Shown: positions 44,939-57,203 of the stretch, in pieces
Layout: each line of letters opens with the position of its first letter
How positions within the stretch are numbered: position 1 is the stretch's first letter
Source: Mortierella sp. BCC40632
Lineage: Eukaryota; Mortierellomycota; Mortierellomycetes; Mortierellales; Mortierellaceae
Assembly (NCBI GenBank): GCA_011634665.1
Contig: WAEK01000001.1
Span: 883,501-947,500, forward strand
Reading direction: 5' to 3'
DNA length: 64,000 nucleotides
Translations under genes and position numbers: made by a program
The notes under the pieces: model-generated
Databases searched by the model: none
Told to the model about the DNA's origin: nothing
The model's input: only the letters and a program-made list of their open reading frames with translations

Positions 44939-47900
44939 TCAGTGTTGATGGGGCTCTACTTCAGAATCACTGCTATCCACCAAAATAACCTCTTGCCCCT
45001 GTGAATTACGGGTAATTGTCAAGGTCGTCTTTATCCTCGTCTCCTTCTTCTCGTCTTCGTTTACCGGGTTCTTTTGAGTTCTCGTTCGCCTCCGACTCAG
45101 TCCCTGGGCCAATATCACCCTAGACGAGGATCGCGTGCTCGTTCGTCCTATAGGCCGAAGGGTAGGCGGGGACCAGGCCAGTCGAGCAAAGATGCTGTCC
45201 TTCGGTCCTGGCCGAAGTTCTCTGGACATTCGTCTCCCCAGCAGATTGTGTGCTGCTGTTAGCGTATGCTCAGCATATTTCATGTTGTGTCGGCTTGTCT
45301 TCGAAGGGTTTATCCCAAGGGCATCTGATTCATCTGCGATTTGATGAGGCGGTGTTCTGGGAACTACATTTAACTGTGGCCCTGACAGGGGGAGATCCAA
45401 CCCCAGAGGTGGGGGTGTCTGAGACGGTAGAATTGCCTGCGTACTCGGGTCCTCTAAGGATAGAGAGCTGACTATTGGCTCAATGCCATAGTCATAGTCA
45501 CTGATCTCGGTTGCTATTGATTTTCGAGGCGAGACCGCTCTTGTGGCCATGTTTTTGCATGAATGTATGATGTGGGCTCTGACTCCAGCACGATCGATCA
45601 AACTGGGTTCGAGTGCTGACAATGCTAGTGGAGACCTCAAAGTCTCTGCTACTGGAGGTATTATTGTAGAGTGCACACTAATCCCAGGACTTGTACCCTC
45701 CTTTCTGGAAATGTTTTCACAAATGTGGTTGACCACAGAGTCCAAAGTAGATTTTGGCGGGAGAGCATTTGGGAAGGAGGGCGTAACAGAAGAAAGGGGG
45801 TCTCCTGTCGTGTCTTCTTGACTGACAGGGTCAGGGCTTGAACTCAGGCATTCTATCGATGAATGAGACGCACGGAGAATATGCAAGTCCTTCAACCCTT
45901 TTTCTTGCCCTTGATTGCTCTCAGTCTCTGCTTTTCCCCTTTTGTCCTTTTCTTCGAGATCTACTTGAAAATGGGCGGGCAGCTCGAGGGTACTTTTGTC
46001 AAAGAGCGCATTACTGTTACTGCTCGTGCTTGAACCATTTTTCTTGCCTTTGTTAAGGAGAAATGTGCCCGACTCTCTGCAATTCAACTCCTTGTTGTTT
46101 GCTAAAACTGGTGTTTGACTTGATGTTTGTTGCCGGTTTGAGCTCTTAAACTGTCCAGTGTCAATGCTGCTTTCAGTCTTTAGCTCAGAATCTTGTTCCG
46201 TTTCCTCCTGCGTTGTGCTCTGGCCACGGTCGACCTGCGTCCACCATTTGCGCTTCCTCTCAAGGTCCTCCAGATCGAGGGATAAAGGCCCCTCTCCTAA
46301 AGACGAGTCCTCTTCACTATCACCATTTCCATCTGCCTCGAGACTAGCAGAGTTACGAAGTTGTTTCTGTAGTTTTTTCAATTTTTTTCGTAGATGACTC
46401 GACCGAGGTGAAAGAGAAGGTTTGGAAAAATGCTCGTTCACTTTCTTTGATTGACATCGATCCTGCATCTCTTCACCCTCTCGCTGAGTAACTCTGCCGC
46501 CACTACGAACCAAATCATTCATGTCTAGGATCTGGAATCCTTTTGCTTTTTGAAAGCTTTGAAAATCAGTCGAAATGGCGTCATGGAGACATTGCTCTCT
46601 AGGTTCGGTCTCTTTGGAGACCTCGATGGAGATAGGCATATACTCTTTCAGTAGTGCCATTATCCTTCGGTTTGACTCGAAAAGTGTTCGAAAGATAGGG
46701 TCGCGGTGAAGAACGCAAGGGAAGATTGATCGAGGCGAGACTAACTCGACAAGCTGGCGCAACTCTGACAGCGAGGCATGGCAAGCATAGTTAATATACT
46801 ACGGATCAAAAAAAAAAAAAAAAAAAAAAAAGGTCAGATGCCTGCAAAAGAATACAGAAAGGCAAGTGAGAAGAGGGATTGAAAGTATAAACCTGAATAC
46901 TTGCATAACAGAAATTGTCCCGTTTGGCGATGCATGGCGGTAATCGCTCTCGGACGAAATAGGAAACGCCTCGTCCAACTACCTGGCCTCGGTGAAAGAG
47001 TCGCTGTTTCTCACGCTCTAGCTCCAGTTCTTGAGTTCGCTCCTTCCGTAGCACCTCCGAGAACCAAGAGACATTGGGTTGGATCCGGATAAGCTCTCTT
47101 GAAGAAGAATGCTCGCCGCCTGCGCCTCCGTAGCCACACGTAGGACCGAGTCGACAGGAATGGAATCGAGCGGATCGGCCATCGAGTGTCAAGTGAGGTA
47201 AAATCTTTGGCTCGATCAGGTCGTCAATGGCCTTGTAGAGCTCATACTGATAAGGTGAAACATGCACCTTGGTCTGGAATGCCTTTGAGAGCGCGATCCA
47301 AATGTCTTCGTATCCAAATGTCCAGGCGTCAATATAATAGTGGGCTAGTCTAGGGCGATGGTTGATGAAGGTAATTAAGTCCGAAATCACCATTTCCTTC
47401 CATAGATCAAAGGCAACGAAGGCGGAATAGAGTATCAGTGGCAGGAATAGAATTTAAGTATTCAAAAAGTTTAGACTATTTGATTTAGGAACATACTCTA
47501 CTTGGAAACTCTTGAAAGGCCTCATGACAGCAGGTGCTGTCAAGATAGAGTCGATCTATCTGTGGAGCACTAGGACCAAAGACCTTCATCGTTTTCAGAG
47601 CCATCAAGTCTATAGCCTCATTTCTTGCATCTCCTGTGTAAAGAATACATGATCGGTCGTCTTGTAGCAAGAACCTTTGTGGTTTATGTAGGTTAGAGGG
47701 ACTGAAGTACATCTCGAAGTAACGGTGAAATGAACAAACAAGACTTACATGACGGCTCCAGGACAATGGTGTGCGGGGATAAGGATACAGCGAACCTTTC
47801 GGCCATTTCCAAGTTCGAGATAATGTGGAATATCTATCGCCAAAGGCCGCTTCGGTAACGATTGAGGGAAGTACAGTTCATTTCATGGTCACGAGCCACT

Positions 47901-48219
47901 CTTTACATTGGAGTCAAGAGAGCGATTCAATATCTTTTGCTCTTACTAAAAACGGTGCCAGGTGAGCATATCTCGTCTCCAGCCTTGGGCTTTGACCATT
48001 CTCAAATGCAATCTGACTAGTACGAGATGCAAGCATCTGCATCCATTTCGCAGTGATTGGAGAACAGTATATAGGAGAGTCCCAATTCTTGGCTCCTAAG
48101 CCGGCAAGGTGATCGCTGTGAACATGGGAGAGAAGATAGACATTCACGCCTGGACGAATCCTGAAGTTGTCGATGGCGATGGAGGGGAATTCCCGAATCA
48201 GACCGTCAAATGTCGACAT
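44939..48219 (-). CDS. DCLRE1C: Artemis/SNM1-family DNA repair nuclease
   Basis: This is a metallo-beta-lactamase/beta-CASP nuclease. In animals Artemis opens hairpins and trims ends in non-homologous end joining; yeast Pso2 repairs cross-links. The start (MSTFDGLIREFPSIAIDNFR) lies directly before the fold and resembles animal Artemis rather than Pso2, which has a long N-terminal extension. Motifs are HVHSDHLAGL (motif 2), AHHCPGAVM (motif 3), LYTGDARNE (motif 4) and RLYLDSTCC. The beta-CASP part includes AWTFGYEDIWIALSKAFQTKVHVSP and RFHSCRLGP. Five exons join; exon 2 starts at an internal AG (RPLAIDIPHYLELG), the least certain boundary. The last exon (44939-46798) encodes the end of the domain and about 570 Ser-rich, probably disordered residues. 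Total is about 980 residues. Metal ligands look intact. Confidence 0.85.
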
Positions 48220-48526
48220 TAATTCTGGCGAGAGTGTACAGCGATGATGGTCATGTGCTGTAGTACTCAGTGATGGATGGAGGAGAGCATCGTCGAAATG
48301 ACAATATAGATCGAAAGCTTGCTCAAGAAAAGATCAACTGGAGTGGAACCCTTTATGAATAAAGTTGGTGGCAAGACACGGACATCACCCCATCCCACAC
48401 GATAACTCAGGCTTGATACCTCTCGCCAGAGAACAAGGCTATTTGCCATCACCTGCGCCACTTCCAGTTTAGTCTGGCAGAGATGTCCGTTTTGGGAGCA
48501 CAACTACTGAGGATCCAGCAAGTAGG

Positions 48527-48571
<45 letters not shown>

Positions 48572-48869
48572 GCCTGGGACATTGCGCCAACATATTGGTA
48601 TGATTTCTCCAGGTACTGTTGGCATTATGTCCTCTCGTTCAAGATTCTGAAGAGTGCGAGGGTCTTCGGATTACTTTATTTTCCCAAAGAGTGTTCGATC
48701 TACGGGAACCAAAGCTGCCATGGCCCAAAACTGCGACAGCATCGGAAATATTCTTCGCAACATAGATAATCAAACAGCCATTACAATTCACTTCTCTGCT
48801 TCCCTATTCCTATTTCTCATACCCTACTCATCTTGATCCCCTTCTCTAATAATAAAAAAAGACTCCTCC
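48220..48869. other. spacer upstream of the Artemis homolog
   Basis: Holds the Artemis promoter and the 3' flank of the p24 gene. An A run of about 36 bases lies at 48531-48566. No gene recognised. Confidence 0.6.
48531..48566. repeat. poly(A) run
   Basis: An uninterrupted A tract of about 36 bases, one of the longest in the window. Confidence 0.85.
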
Positions 48870-49911
48870 TTAGACATAGGTTCTCTTGGAGTTGGAGAAG
48901 AAGGTGCGGACAACAAAGACCTGGAAGGCGGACATGGCGACAATAAGGGCCGACTCGGTCAAAGAGAACCAGTAGATGCGAGACTCGGTCGAGATGACGG
49001 TCGAGAAGTTGCGGCTCTCACGGGTCTTGAAGTGCTTCTGCATCCGATCAATCCTCTGGAGCTCTCCCTGAAGACGGTAAACAGACTCATCCATGGCAGC
49101 GGCCTGGGCCTGGGTTCCCTGTCCACGCTCGTTCATATCTGCGTCCGCAGCGGCGCGACGCTCATGCTCAACAACAATCTCGAAATCGATCACCTTCTCA
49201 GCAAAAGTCGACATGTCGTTCGAGAAACAGAACGAGTACTCGCCGACGTCATTTGCTGTGAAGACATAGTCGCCCTGGCGCTCCTTCTCGAGAGAAAGCA
49301 GAATCTTGTCACGAGGGTCCTTCACCTCAACATCAATATCGAACGAACCGCCAGATTGGACCTAATCATTATCGTGGAGAAGACAGAAGAGAAAGGGTAG
49401 ATGATATAAGAGATGAGTCGCATGGTGAGGATTTGAAGTGTAGTATAGGCAGAACAGAATGTCAGCCAAAGGATGATTATGAGTAGAGATCTTCCAGGGC
49501 AACCCCCAGAAATCCTAGCATTGTCCAACTGATTTGGCCAGGTGTTTCTGAGCAGTCAATATTCCTGAGCAGCTGTTGCAATCATCATCATCATTTCAAT
49601 CGTCGTAAGCAGATCCTGCACTCCATGGGTAGATTAAAGACTGTCCTGAGAAAGTGAGACACTAAAGTGAGCGAATGAGTGAGTATGTGTGTGTGTGTGT
49701 GTGTGTAAGAGAGAGGAGGATTGCTTACAGCAAAGTAAAAGCCAATCTTCTTTGAGGGCTCGTCAGCCCAAGAGTAAAAGCAAGCACGCTCATGGGCAGC
49801 GACGTTATACGTCAGTGAGGTCGCGTCAACTCCCTTAGTGATGAAGGTCGAGAGGGAGAAGAGAGTGACCAAGGCCACGAGGGCCATGGATGCAGATGAA
49901 AGCGAAGGCAT
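48870..49911 (-). CDS. p24/TMED family ER-Golgi cargo receptor
   Basis: This is a small type I membrane protein that cycles in COPI/COPII vesicles and helps select cargo such as GPI-anchored proteins. Two exons (49729-49911 and 48870-49361) join in phase 0 to about 224 residues. A signal peptide (MALVALVTLFSLSTFITKG) is followed by a GOLD domain (TYNVAAHERACFYSWADEP, GDYVFTANDVGEYSFCFSND) with its two conserved Cys. Then come a heptad coiled coil (SVYRLQGELQRIDRMQKHF), a membrane span (ESALIVAMSAFQVFVV) and a short tail RTFFSNSKRTYV. The FF pair suits COPII binding; the dilysine found in some members is absent. Subfamily is probably gamma (ERP-like), but this is not certain. The functional link to GPI11 in the same window is known biology, not evidence of co-regulation. 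Confidence 0.88.
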
Positions 49912-52364
49912 GGCTGGTTTTAAAAGAAAGGGAGGAAGAGAAGAAGAAGGAGATGTCGTACTGATGGATGGACCGACTGACTTGCACACGTTCCGCGAAA
50001 CAAGGATGATGATGATGATGATCCAGAGGGTTGTCCCTTCAAACGCATGCCACGATCGAGGGCAATTTACATACGTGTAAAGGGCAAATACGTACACATG
50101 CTGCAGGGCTAGTAAGATGGATCGATCCACCAAATTTGGCTCCGCAGATACCTCTCTCTCTCCTCTCTCTCCCAGCAATAGGGGGGCCGGCTTCTTACTA
50201 TTCTAGTATTGTGTTTTTAGGGCGTCTACTACCAGAACTCCTCAGTATTACAGGCATATCATCCTTTAGGCGATCCAGATTCCTGGATGTCATTTCGTTG
50301 CGAAGGGTTGTAGAGTTGCTCTACCAGACAGAAAGATATGCTGTTTCTCAATCAACAGGTACTGTCAGTGTCGTCCTTGAAATGGCGTGCATACAGGCAA
50401 CGCCCAGAATATATTAATTTTATTTATCGCAGCGTTCATCTTTGCCTTGATATTCTTCACACACACGCCACGATTTATCACAGGCTCAGGGCCTTCCATG
50501 GGGCGTCGTCCTGATCTCTCTGCCATCTCTCACTTTGACTTTTGACAATGTTCTCGTTTTAGGCAGAAGCATGTCATATTTGGCAGAACTATTTTGCGGC
50601 TTTGGCCCAAGGATGCAAACCTAGTACCAAGACAATCCATGGCGTTGTGGAAAGAGAAGTATCCCATGACAAGAAAAACAGGATCTTGAGGAAGTATTTG
50701 GACAGATGTAAACTCAAATATGAAGCTGAGTAATCAAAGAATGAGGCCACGATGCAGACTACTATCACAGTAAACCACCCGACAGAAAGAGCTATACAAT
50801 CGATGGGGTAGACCAATAGCGATCTCGAAAAGATCGACGACTCCATCTCTCCAAGTAATTAACGCTATGACTGAGTAAGGGAGCTTCCTGCCGTTGCAAG
50901 CGAGAGTGAGAGAGGTGGAGTGTAGACCTTCGTACTAATGTCCTCTTTCACAAAGTGGAAGAAGAACCGTCTAGCTAGATCGCTACTAGGGATTCCCCAG
51001 CGTTCTCATCATCATTGCCATCTGTATCGCCAAGTCTGAAGAAGCAGAAGAGGTCAAGTATGGACGGAGGTTCAACGTCGCCAAGTATTGAAGACAAAGA
51101 AGAGGTACACTATTTTTCATTTCACGGGTACGAGTACTCGATCTATTGATTGACGATTAGCAGTTGCTTTGTACTTGCCTTCCGATTGTGCCTTGCTTCC
51201 ATGAATCCGTCTCGTTTCTGGACGCTCCGAAACGGTAGGGCTGTTGAAGAGACTCTCTACTACGCTATCGTCAGGTAAAGTGCGCAGATAGGACGGGTTA
51301 GTGTTTTTAGATGCTCTCTTACATTTACAAGTTTCAAACTTTTCCATTTGGTAAAATTTCCAAGTCTTTCAGGGCTATCACATAATATACCATATATGTG
51401 GGATGTTGAGCCTTGTCAATGCTGGTCAATAGACCAGACATTTCTTCGTAATTGGAAAAATCATCCTCGGTCTCGTCGGTACTTTCTATGACACTCAGAC
51501 CCATTCTTATTCTCAATCTCGTCTTCATCAGGCCCAAAACTCCTTGCGCCGAAAGGTGCTCCTGATAGATGACTCTGGGGTGGTGATGACCAGCCTCCGT
51601 ATTCACAGCGACAGCCTTCACCGTAATTACATCCGCCTTAACAATGGCGATGAGCCTTGCTCAGAAGCTCCCTGCCCAGTTAGCGGTAAATGTCCTGAAA
51701 TCCGTTAAAAGCGTCGGTAACGAACTTCACAGATTTAGGAGTAGTCGAAGAGCGCTAGGAAATCTTACTCTGCCGAATGTCTTTCACTCTATTCGAGTCT
51801 CGTCGCAAAAGACGAAATAGAGACGTGTTCAACATTCATCAAAAAGAGCAGTAAACGAAAAACTTACAAAGCGTACCCAAAAGCTTTGTGTGTTCCATCA
51901 AAGCAGTTGGTATTCCCAAGCCTCTTCAGCTGCCCCAACTGTCAAGGAGAAGCGAAGCCAAAAAAAGCCATCATTCAGTAAACCTCACCAAGAAGGGAGG
52001 TGCCAGGTTCCTGATTTTCCGTGCTGGCTTCAAAGACCTCGTTGGCCCTCAACTGAGTATCGTCTGAGAAGGCTTATTTTCCACGTGATTGAATTGCGAC
52101 GAACGCGTTCCAACAGAGAAGGCAGAAGAAAAAAAAAAAAAAAAAAACCTCGGTCGTACGAAAAAGGAAGGTGGAAGGAAAGTGCGAGAAAACCGTGAGT
52201 GGAAGGCGAAGAGGAAAAAAAACTACATTCTCATCACACCTCCATCTCTTTTCTCTTTTTCTCTTTTTTTTTTCCACACCTTGCTCTTACATCCTGCTCA
52301 ACTCTCCTCTATTCTTTCTCTCCCTTCTCCAACCCCACTCTCAGATCTCTCGACATCTATAGCC
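49912..52364. other. spacer with possible gene debris upstream of STI1
   Basis: Contains the p24 promoter, weak open frames near 50589-50846 (minus, hydrophobic), a coding-like minus frame at 51334-51650, a Ser-rich plus stretch at about 50990-51100 and the CT-rich STI1 promoter (52245-52345). No intact gene could be assembled. Confidence 0.45.
51334..51650 (-). pseudogene. orphan coding-like fragment
   Basis: A minus-strand open stretch reads through ARLIAIVKADVITVKAVAVN and LGLMKTRLRIRMGLSVIEST, then an acidic region, to YMVYYVIALKDLEILPNGKV and a stop. Residue composition and absence of low complexity suggest real coding sequence. No start, family or flanking exons could be found, so it may be a decayed gene or a single exon of an unannotated one. 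Confidence 0.3.
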
Positions 52365-54328
52365 ATGAGCGTAAGGCCCTTTTTGCCACTCGACTATCCT
52401 TCCAAAAAAAAAAAAAAAAAAAAAAAACAATGCTGTCTACAGTTCGTTCTAACCAGATTCCCACCATGTCAATCAACTCCATCTCCTTAGGCCGACGAAT
52501 ACAAGGCACAAGGAAACAAGGCTTTTTTGGCCAAGGACTACGATAACGCCATTGAGCTCTTCTCCAAGGCCATCGAACTTGACTCAGCAAATCACGTCCT
52601 CTACTCAAACCGCTCTGCCTGCTACGCCTCCTTGAAGAACTACGAAAAGGCCCTGGAGGATGGTGAGAAGACTGTTCAGCTGAAGAGTGACTGGGCTAAG
52701 GGCTACGGTCGTAAGGCTGCGGCTCTTTATGGACTTGGTCGATTCCCAGAGGCCAACGATGTATATGAGGATGGATTGAAGTTGGAGCCAACCAACGCCC
52801 AGTTGCAAAAGGGTCTCCAGGACACTCAGCAGGCCATGGAAAAGGGTAACTATCTCTTTTTTGGAGAATCTTGAGTATCTGTGATGACTGGTTTTGTTCT
52901 CAAAAAGAGCATGTTTATTGATGCTCGCCAAAACTAATGCATCAACAATACGTTTCCCTTGATGGTTGGATAGAGGCTTCCACTGGATTGGGCAAGATCT
53001 TTGGACCTGACGTTTTCACCAGGATTGCTTCCAACCCCAAGCTGGCACCCATGTTGTCCCAGCCCGATGTGATGGAGAAGGTCAAGGCCATTCAGGCGAA
53101 CCCCAACAACCTCAACCAGTACATGCAGGATCCCCGCATCATGACCTTGGTCATGGGATTGCTTGGTTTGGATGGCTCCGTCGCCGGTGGTGCTGGCCCC
53201 ATGGAGGAGGACCCTATTACCCCCATCCCTACTTCTTCACCTTCTTCGACCCCTGCTCCCAAGAAGGAGGAGCCCAAGCCTGAGCCAAAGGAGGAACCCA
53301 TGGAGGTCGAGGAGCCTACCGAGGAGGAATTGAAGAAGAAGGAGGCGTTGAAGGTCAAGGACTTGGGTAATGCTAGCTACAAGGCTCGCAAGTTTGACGA
53401 GGCATTGGAGCACTATTCCAAGGCCTGGGAACTGGACCCCACCAACATCTCGGTCTTGACCAACAAGGCCGCTGTTTACTTTGAGATGGGCAAGTTTGAT
53501 GAGTGCATCAAGACATGCGAGGAGGCGATCGAAGTCGGACGTGAGCACCGCGCCGACTTCAAGTTGATTGCTAAGGCTCTTGGAAGAATCGGTAACGCAT
53601 ATTCGAAGCAGAACATGTTGCCCGAGGCCATCAAGTACTATGGCAAGTCGTTGGCTGAGCACCGCACACCTGATATCCTTGCCAAGCTCAAGGAGGCTGA
53701 AAAGGCCAAGGCCAAGGCAGATAAAGATGCGTACAAGGATGTAAACCTTTCTGCCGAGGCTCGTGAGCGTGGTAATGCTTTGTTCAAGAAGAGCGACTTT
53801 GCAGGAGCTGTCAAGGAGTACACCGAGGCTATTAAGCGTGATGACACGGACCCTCGTGCCTTCTCTAACCGTGCTGCTTGCTACACGAAATTGATGGCGA
53901 TCAACGAGGCATTGAAGGACTGCGAGACCTGCATTGCCTTGGACCCCAACTTTGTGAAGGGATACATCCGCAAGGCTGCTATTCAATTCTTGAAGAAGGA
54001 GTTCGATGAGTGCTTGGAGACCTGCGAGAAGGCCAAGGAAGTGGATGTTGACAAGAAGAATGCTACTGAGATTGACCAGCAGATCGCCAAGGTGTATGCA
54101 GAGATGAGCCGCGGCCCCTCTCGTCGTGAGGGTGAGACTGAGGAGGAGGCGATGAAGAGGGCACAGCAGGACCCTGAGATCCAGCGCATTATCGGTGACC
54201 CTGCCATGCGTAGCATTTTGCAGCAAATGCAGGAGGATCCCAAGGCTGCACAGGACCATATGAAGAACCCCAAGGTCGCAGCCAACATTCGTAAACTCGT
54301 TGCGGCTGGTATTATCCGTCTCGGTTAA
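52365..54328 (+). CDS. STI1: Hsp70-Hsp90 organising co-chaperone Sti1/Hop
   Basis: Sti1 holds Hsp70 and Hsp90 together during client transfer in the cytosol. The first coding exon is only 6 bases (ATGAGC, 52365-52370), followed by an intron with an A run. Exon 2 (52491-52845) and exon 3 (52974-54328) follow in phase. The protein reads MSADEYKAQGNKAFLAKDYD, matching the Sti1 start, and is about 571 residues. Domains in order are TPR1 (NHVLYSNRSACYASL), DP1 (NPKLAPMLSQPDVMEKVKAI), a Pro/Glu-rich linker, TPR2A (GNASYKARKFDEALEHYSKA), TPR2B (ERGNALFKKSDFAGAVKEYT) and DP2 (DPEIQRIIGDPAMRSILQQM), ending IIRLG. All family modules are present. The promoter has a sense-strand CT tract; no clear heat-shock element array was seen. 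Confidence 0.95.
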
Positions 54329-54944
54329 GAGAGAGAAGAAAAGGAGGACGAAAAAAAAATATTAACAAAGATGAAGGGACGAATGGAAAGTGAAAGAGGA
54401 GTGTCTTTTTTTTTTTTTTATTTTCTTTCATTTGGACAGGACACTTTCCCGGTAGTCTACAGCATGTAAAAAAGTTCTAAAAAAAAAAAAAGCGTATGAT
54501 TGATCGCTTTACCGAAATATGCAATCATTCTTTGACTACATTGGGAACGCTAAGATTGGTGAGAGGGTTTTTTTTTTTTTTTTTCATTGTTTGGTCACCT
54601 GGAAGAAGCGTGGAGGACATGTGTGCTGCACAATGAGCCAACGACAACACCAATTTGCTGTGCCTCACCGTCGATGCGATGTACAAGGTAATTGTGCAAC
54701 ACACAGGGGTATGATGAGTAATGAGTAATTTAGACTTGTTTTTATGTTACATGGTAGGGGTGGGAATAAGGAAGGAGCGGCTAATGGATCGATGATGGGG
54801 ATGAAGGAAAGGAGAGTCTATGAGAGGATTAATGATGCAGAAGGGAGAGAAAAACTAGAAAAAGAGGCCCATTTCTTGGTATAGAGCAATCGAAACAATC
54901 AAACAAAAAGAGCATTATTCTGCAAGCTATTGTCAAGGCCTTGA
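54329..54944. other. convergent 3' spacer
   Basis: Contains T and A runs (54407-54419, 54480-54491, 54568-54584) between the convergent STI1 and hydrolase genes. No gene recognised. Confidence 0.6.
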
Positions 54945-56794
54945 TTATCGACCAGGGGCAGTTGTAGGTGATGGAGGCAGCGACTGGAGTGGATGCAGGT
55001 GTGTCTCGTAAATGTTACTGGTCTGGATCGCACGCTGGATCCCACTCTCGGCATCATCGCTACTATCCATGAACGGGTGGAACTGTACGCTACTGCTGCT
55101 ACCTTCACCATTATCCCCAGTAGCCCCAGTGACTCCACCAGTGATTGTGCTTGTGCTCAGGTTGCTGCTATCGCTGAGACTCTGGCTGCAGCTGACGTTG
55201 CTACTGCTGTTGATTGCAGACATAGGGAGATGGTTCCGGTAGGAGTAAAAACGTCCATTGCCACTGCTCAATCCGAGTTGTTTGATCGACCATCGCTGCG
55301 AGAGTGACCGCTCAAACTCGGCTAGCTTCCAGGAACTGGCGATTCCCTTGAAGATTTGGCTGACCACGTCCGAACGCCAGAGCAAACCATGCGTACCCCC
55401 CTCGATCACACTTAGTGTGCACTGTGCTAGTCTTTGCTCCATCCAGTCAACTGCTTCCCTCGAAATAACTGCGTCCTGTGGCGAGAATAGTGGTTGAAAA
55501 AGAAAGAAAGAACAAAAAGTTGTGAGAAATGGTTGACTTGAGAAATGTTCATGAACCGCGAGAGAAGTGAAAGGGTGCGTCTTACCTTTGTACCCCAAAA
55601 GACATGTACGGGCAAGGTGACATCTTTGTAACTAAAACCAAAACTATGATTCAGTTCCAGACAAGTCATCAGATCGTTGATTGCCCCCTCGAGGGACTCG
55701 GCCATGTTGTCTTCCAGCATTGCCTTGACTAGCTTCTCACGATCACAAAACAAGATATTGGGATCCGACCGACTTGGAGGCTCCTTGGCCGCGACAGAGA
55801 GTGTCTTGTAGAGAAGACTAGCTGTGGTCTGAGACTTGAGGAGGGTCGCTGGGACATGCTTGATCCATTTCATCCGCTTGGTGAGCGTCAGATGGACCCA
55901 AGGCGACATCAGCCAGACAGTCCCTACAATACGTGACTTGAGCCTCAGGCCACAAGCCATGGCATAGATGGCACCACATGAGTGGCCCATGACGGAGAAC
56001 TTTTGGATGTTGAAACCATTGGCCATCTCCTCGACAATTTCGGCCATCCGGAGAGGTGTCCACGTCTAGTACAATGGATGTGTATTTTCATGCAATTGGA
56101 TGGTAATACGAGTTTTTTTTGTGAGATGGCTGATGTTGGCAAAACCATATTCTATGTATATTTTTTATAAAATAGCGGTAGTGCCAAAGGGAGAAGAGAA
56201 AAAGCTATTACCTCTGGATCAGTCTTGTGCGAGTTGCCGACCCCGGGACGATCGATGCAGTATATCCGGAGCGAATGTTTGAAGGCCAGGTCTTCGAGAA
56301 TGATCGAGTAGTAACGCATGCAACCAAGACCCAGGCTGTTCACATCCAAAAGTAGGTTACCAAAGAAGAGAGAGGGAATAAAAGAGAGCGTGGGGTTAGC
56401 CAGTCGCTCAATGCGGACAGGGGGGAGTGAGGCTCTATAGCTAGGATCCGAGCACACCCTTTCCTGCTCCTCTGAAGGGAAAGGGACTGTCTGCTATTTT
56501 TGCCCAATGGTCAGGGTGGGGCTTACATGATCGCAGACAGCAGTTTCCCTCTTCCGGGTTGGAAGGATTAGGAGAAGAAAAACAATGAGAAAAGCTGACG
56601 CGCATAAACACTTACAAGCAAAAGACAGGGTGACCGCAAGGGTGGCCAACTTCGGCAAAAGAAACCAATTGGCCCGAATAGAGCTCATAGCGTTGGTTCA
56701 TATCGACACATCCGAGCGTGGCCTCGACATCAGCCATGGTAGGGATACTGTCAAAGGACCTGATCGAGGCCGCCTCAGACATTCGCCGAGACAT
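54945..56794 (-). CDS. alpha/beta hydrolase fold protein
   Basis: Four exons can be joined: about 56610-56794, 56213-56337, an exon ending near 56066 and running to about 55587, and about 55482 down to 54945. The product is roughly 440 residues. It begins MSRRMSEAASIRSFDSIPTM, then has the strand before the oxyanion loop (GHPCGHPVFCFLGLG), IYCIDRPGVGNSHKTDP, the nucleophile elbow SVMGHSCGAIYAMA (Ser), the acid in GTKDAVISREAVDWMEQ (Asp) and the base in EGGTHGLLWR (His). The triad therefore looks complete. A Ser-rich tail follows. The substrate cannot be told from sequence; there is no clear signal peptide, so it is probably intracellular. Confidence 0.75.
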
Positions 56795-57166
56795 TGCTGT
56801 GGAGTGCGTGCACGTTGGAACGGGGGGGAAAAGGAGGGTGAAAGTGTATGTATGTCTGTGTGTAAAGGGCTGTTGGACAAATGCAGGCGTTTGTCAGGAA
56901 TGGCTTTGCCGGACTTTGGGCGACGGAGGGGAAGGAGTGTTTGTATGGGTGCGGGGCAGAGAGCGAGATGAACAGATGGGCGGATGCCGTTGAAGCAGTG
57001 ATATGTTGGATGCTCAAGATGGGAGGAGAGATGAAGAAGTGGAGAGGAATGGGAGAAGGAGGATGAGATGAGGTTGGGCGAGATGAGGATTGGTGAACGA
57101 GTGGATGAGAAAGAAGAGAAAGAAGAGATGGCCGAGTGGGGAAAGGAGGAGTGAGAGGAAGAAGAG

Positions 57167-57203
<37 letters not shown>

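Noticed and set aside
51900..52364. Heat-shock elements upstream of STI1
   Set aside because: Scattered GAA and TTC triplets occur but not in the alternating 5-base spacing expected of a heat-shock element array.
53237..54259. Minus-strand frame of 340 codons opposite STI1
   Set aside because: It is the antisense shadow of the conserved STI1 exon; Leu-rich composition mirrors the sense codons.
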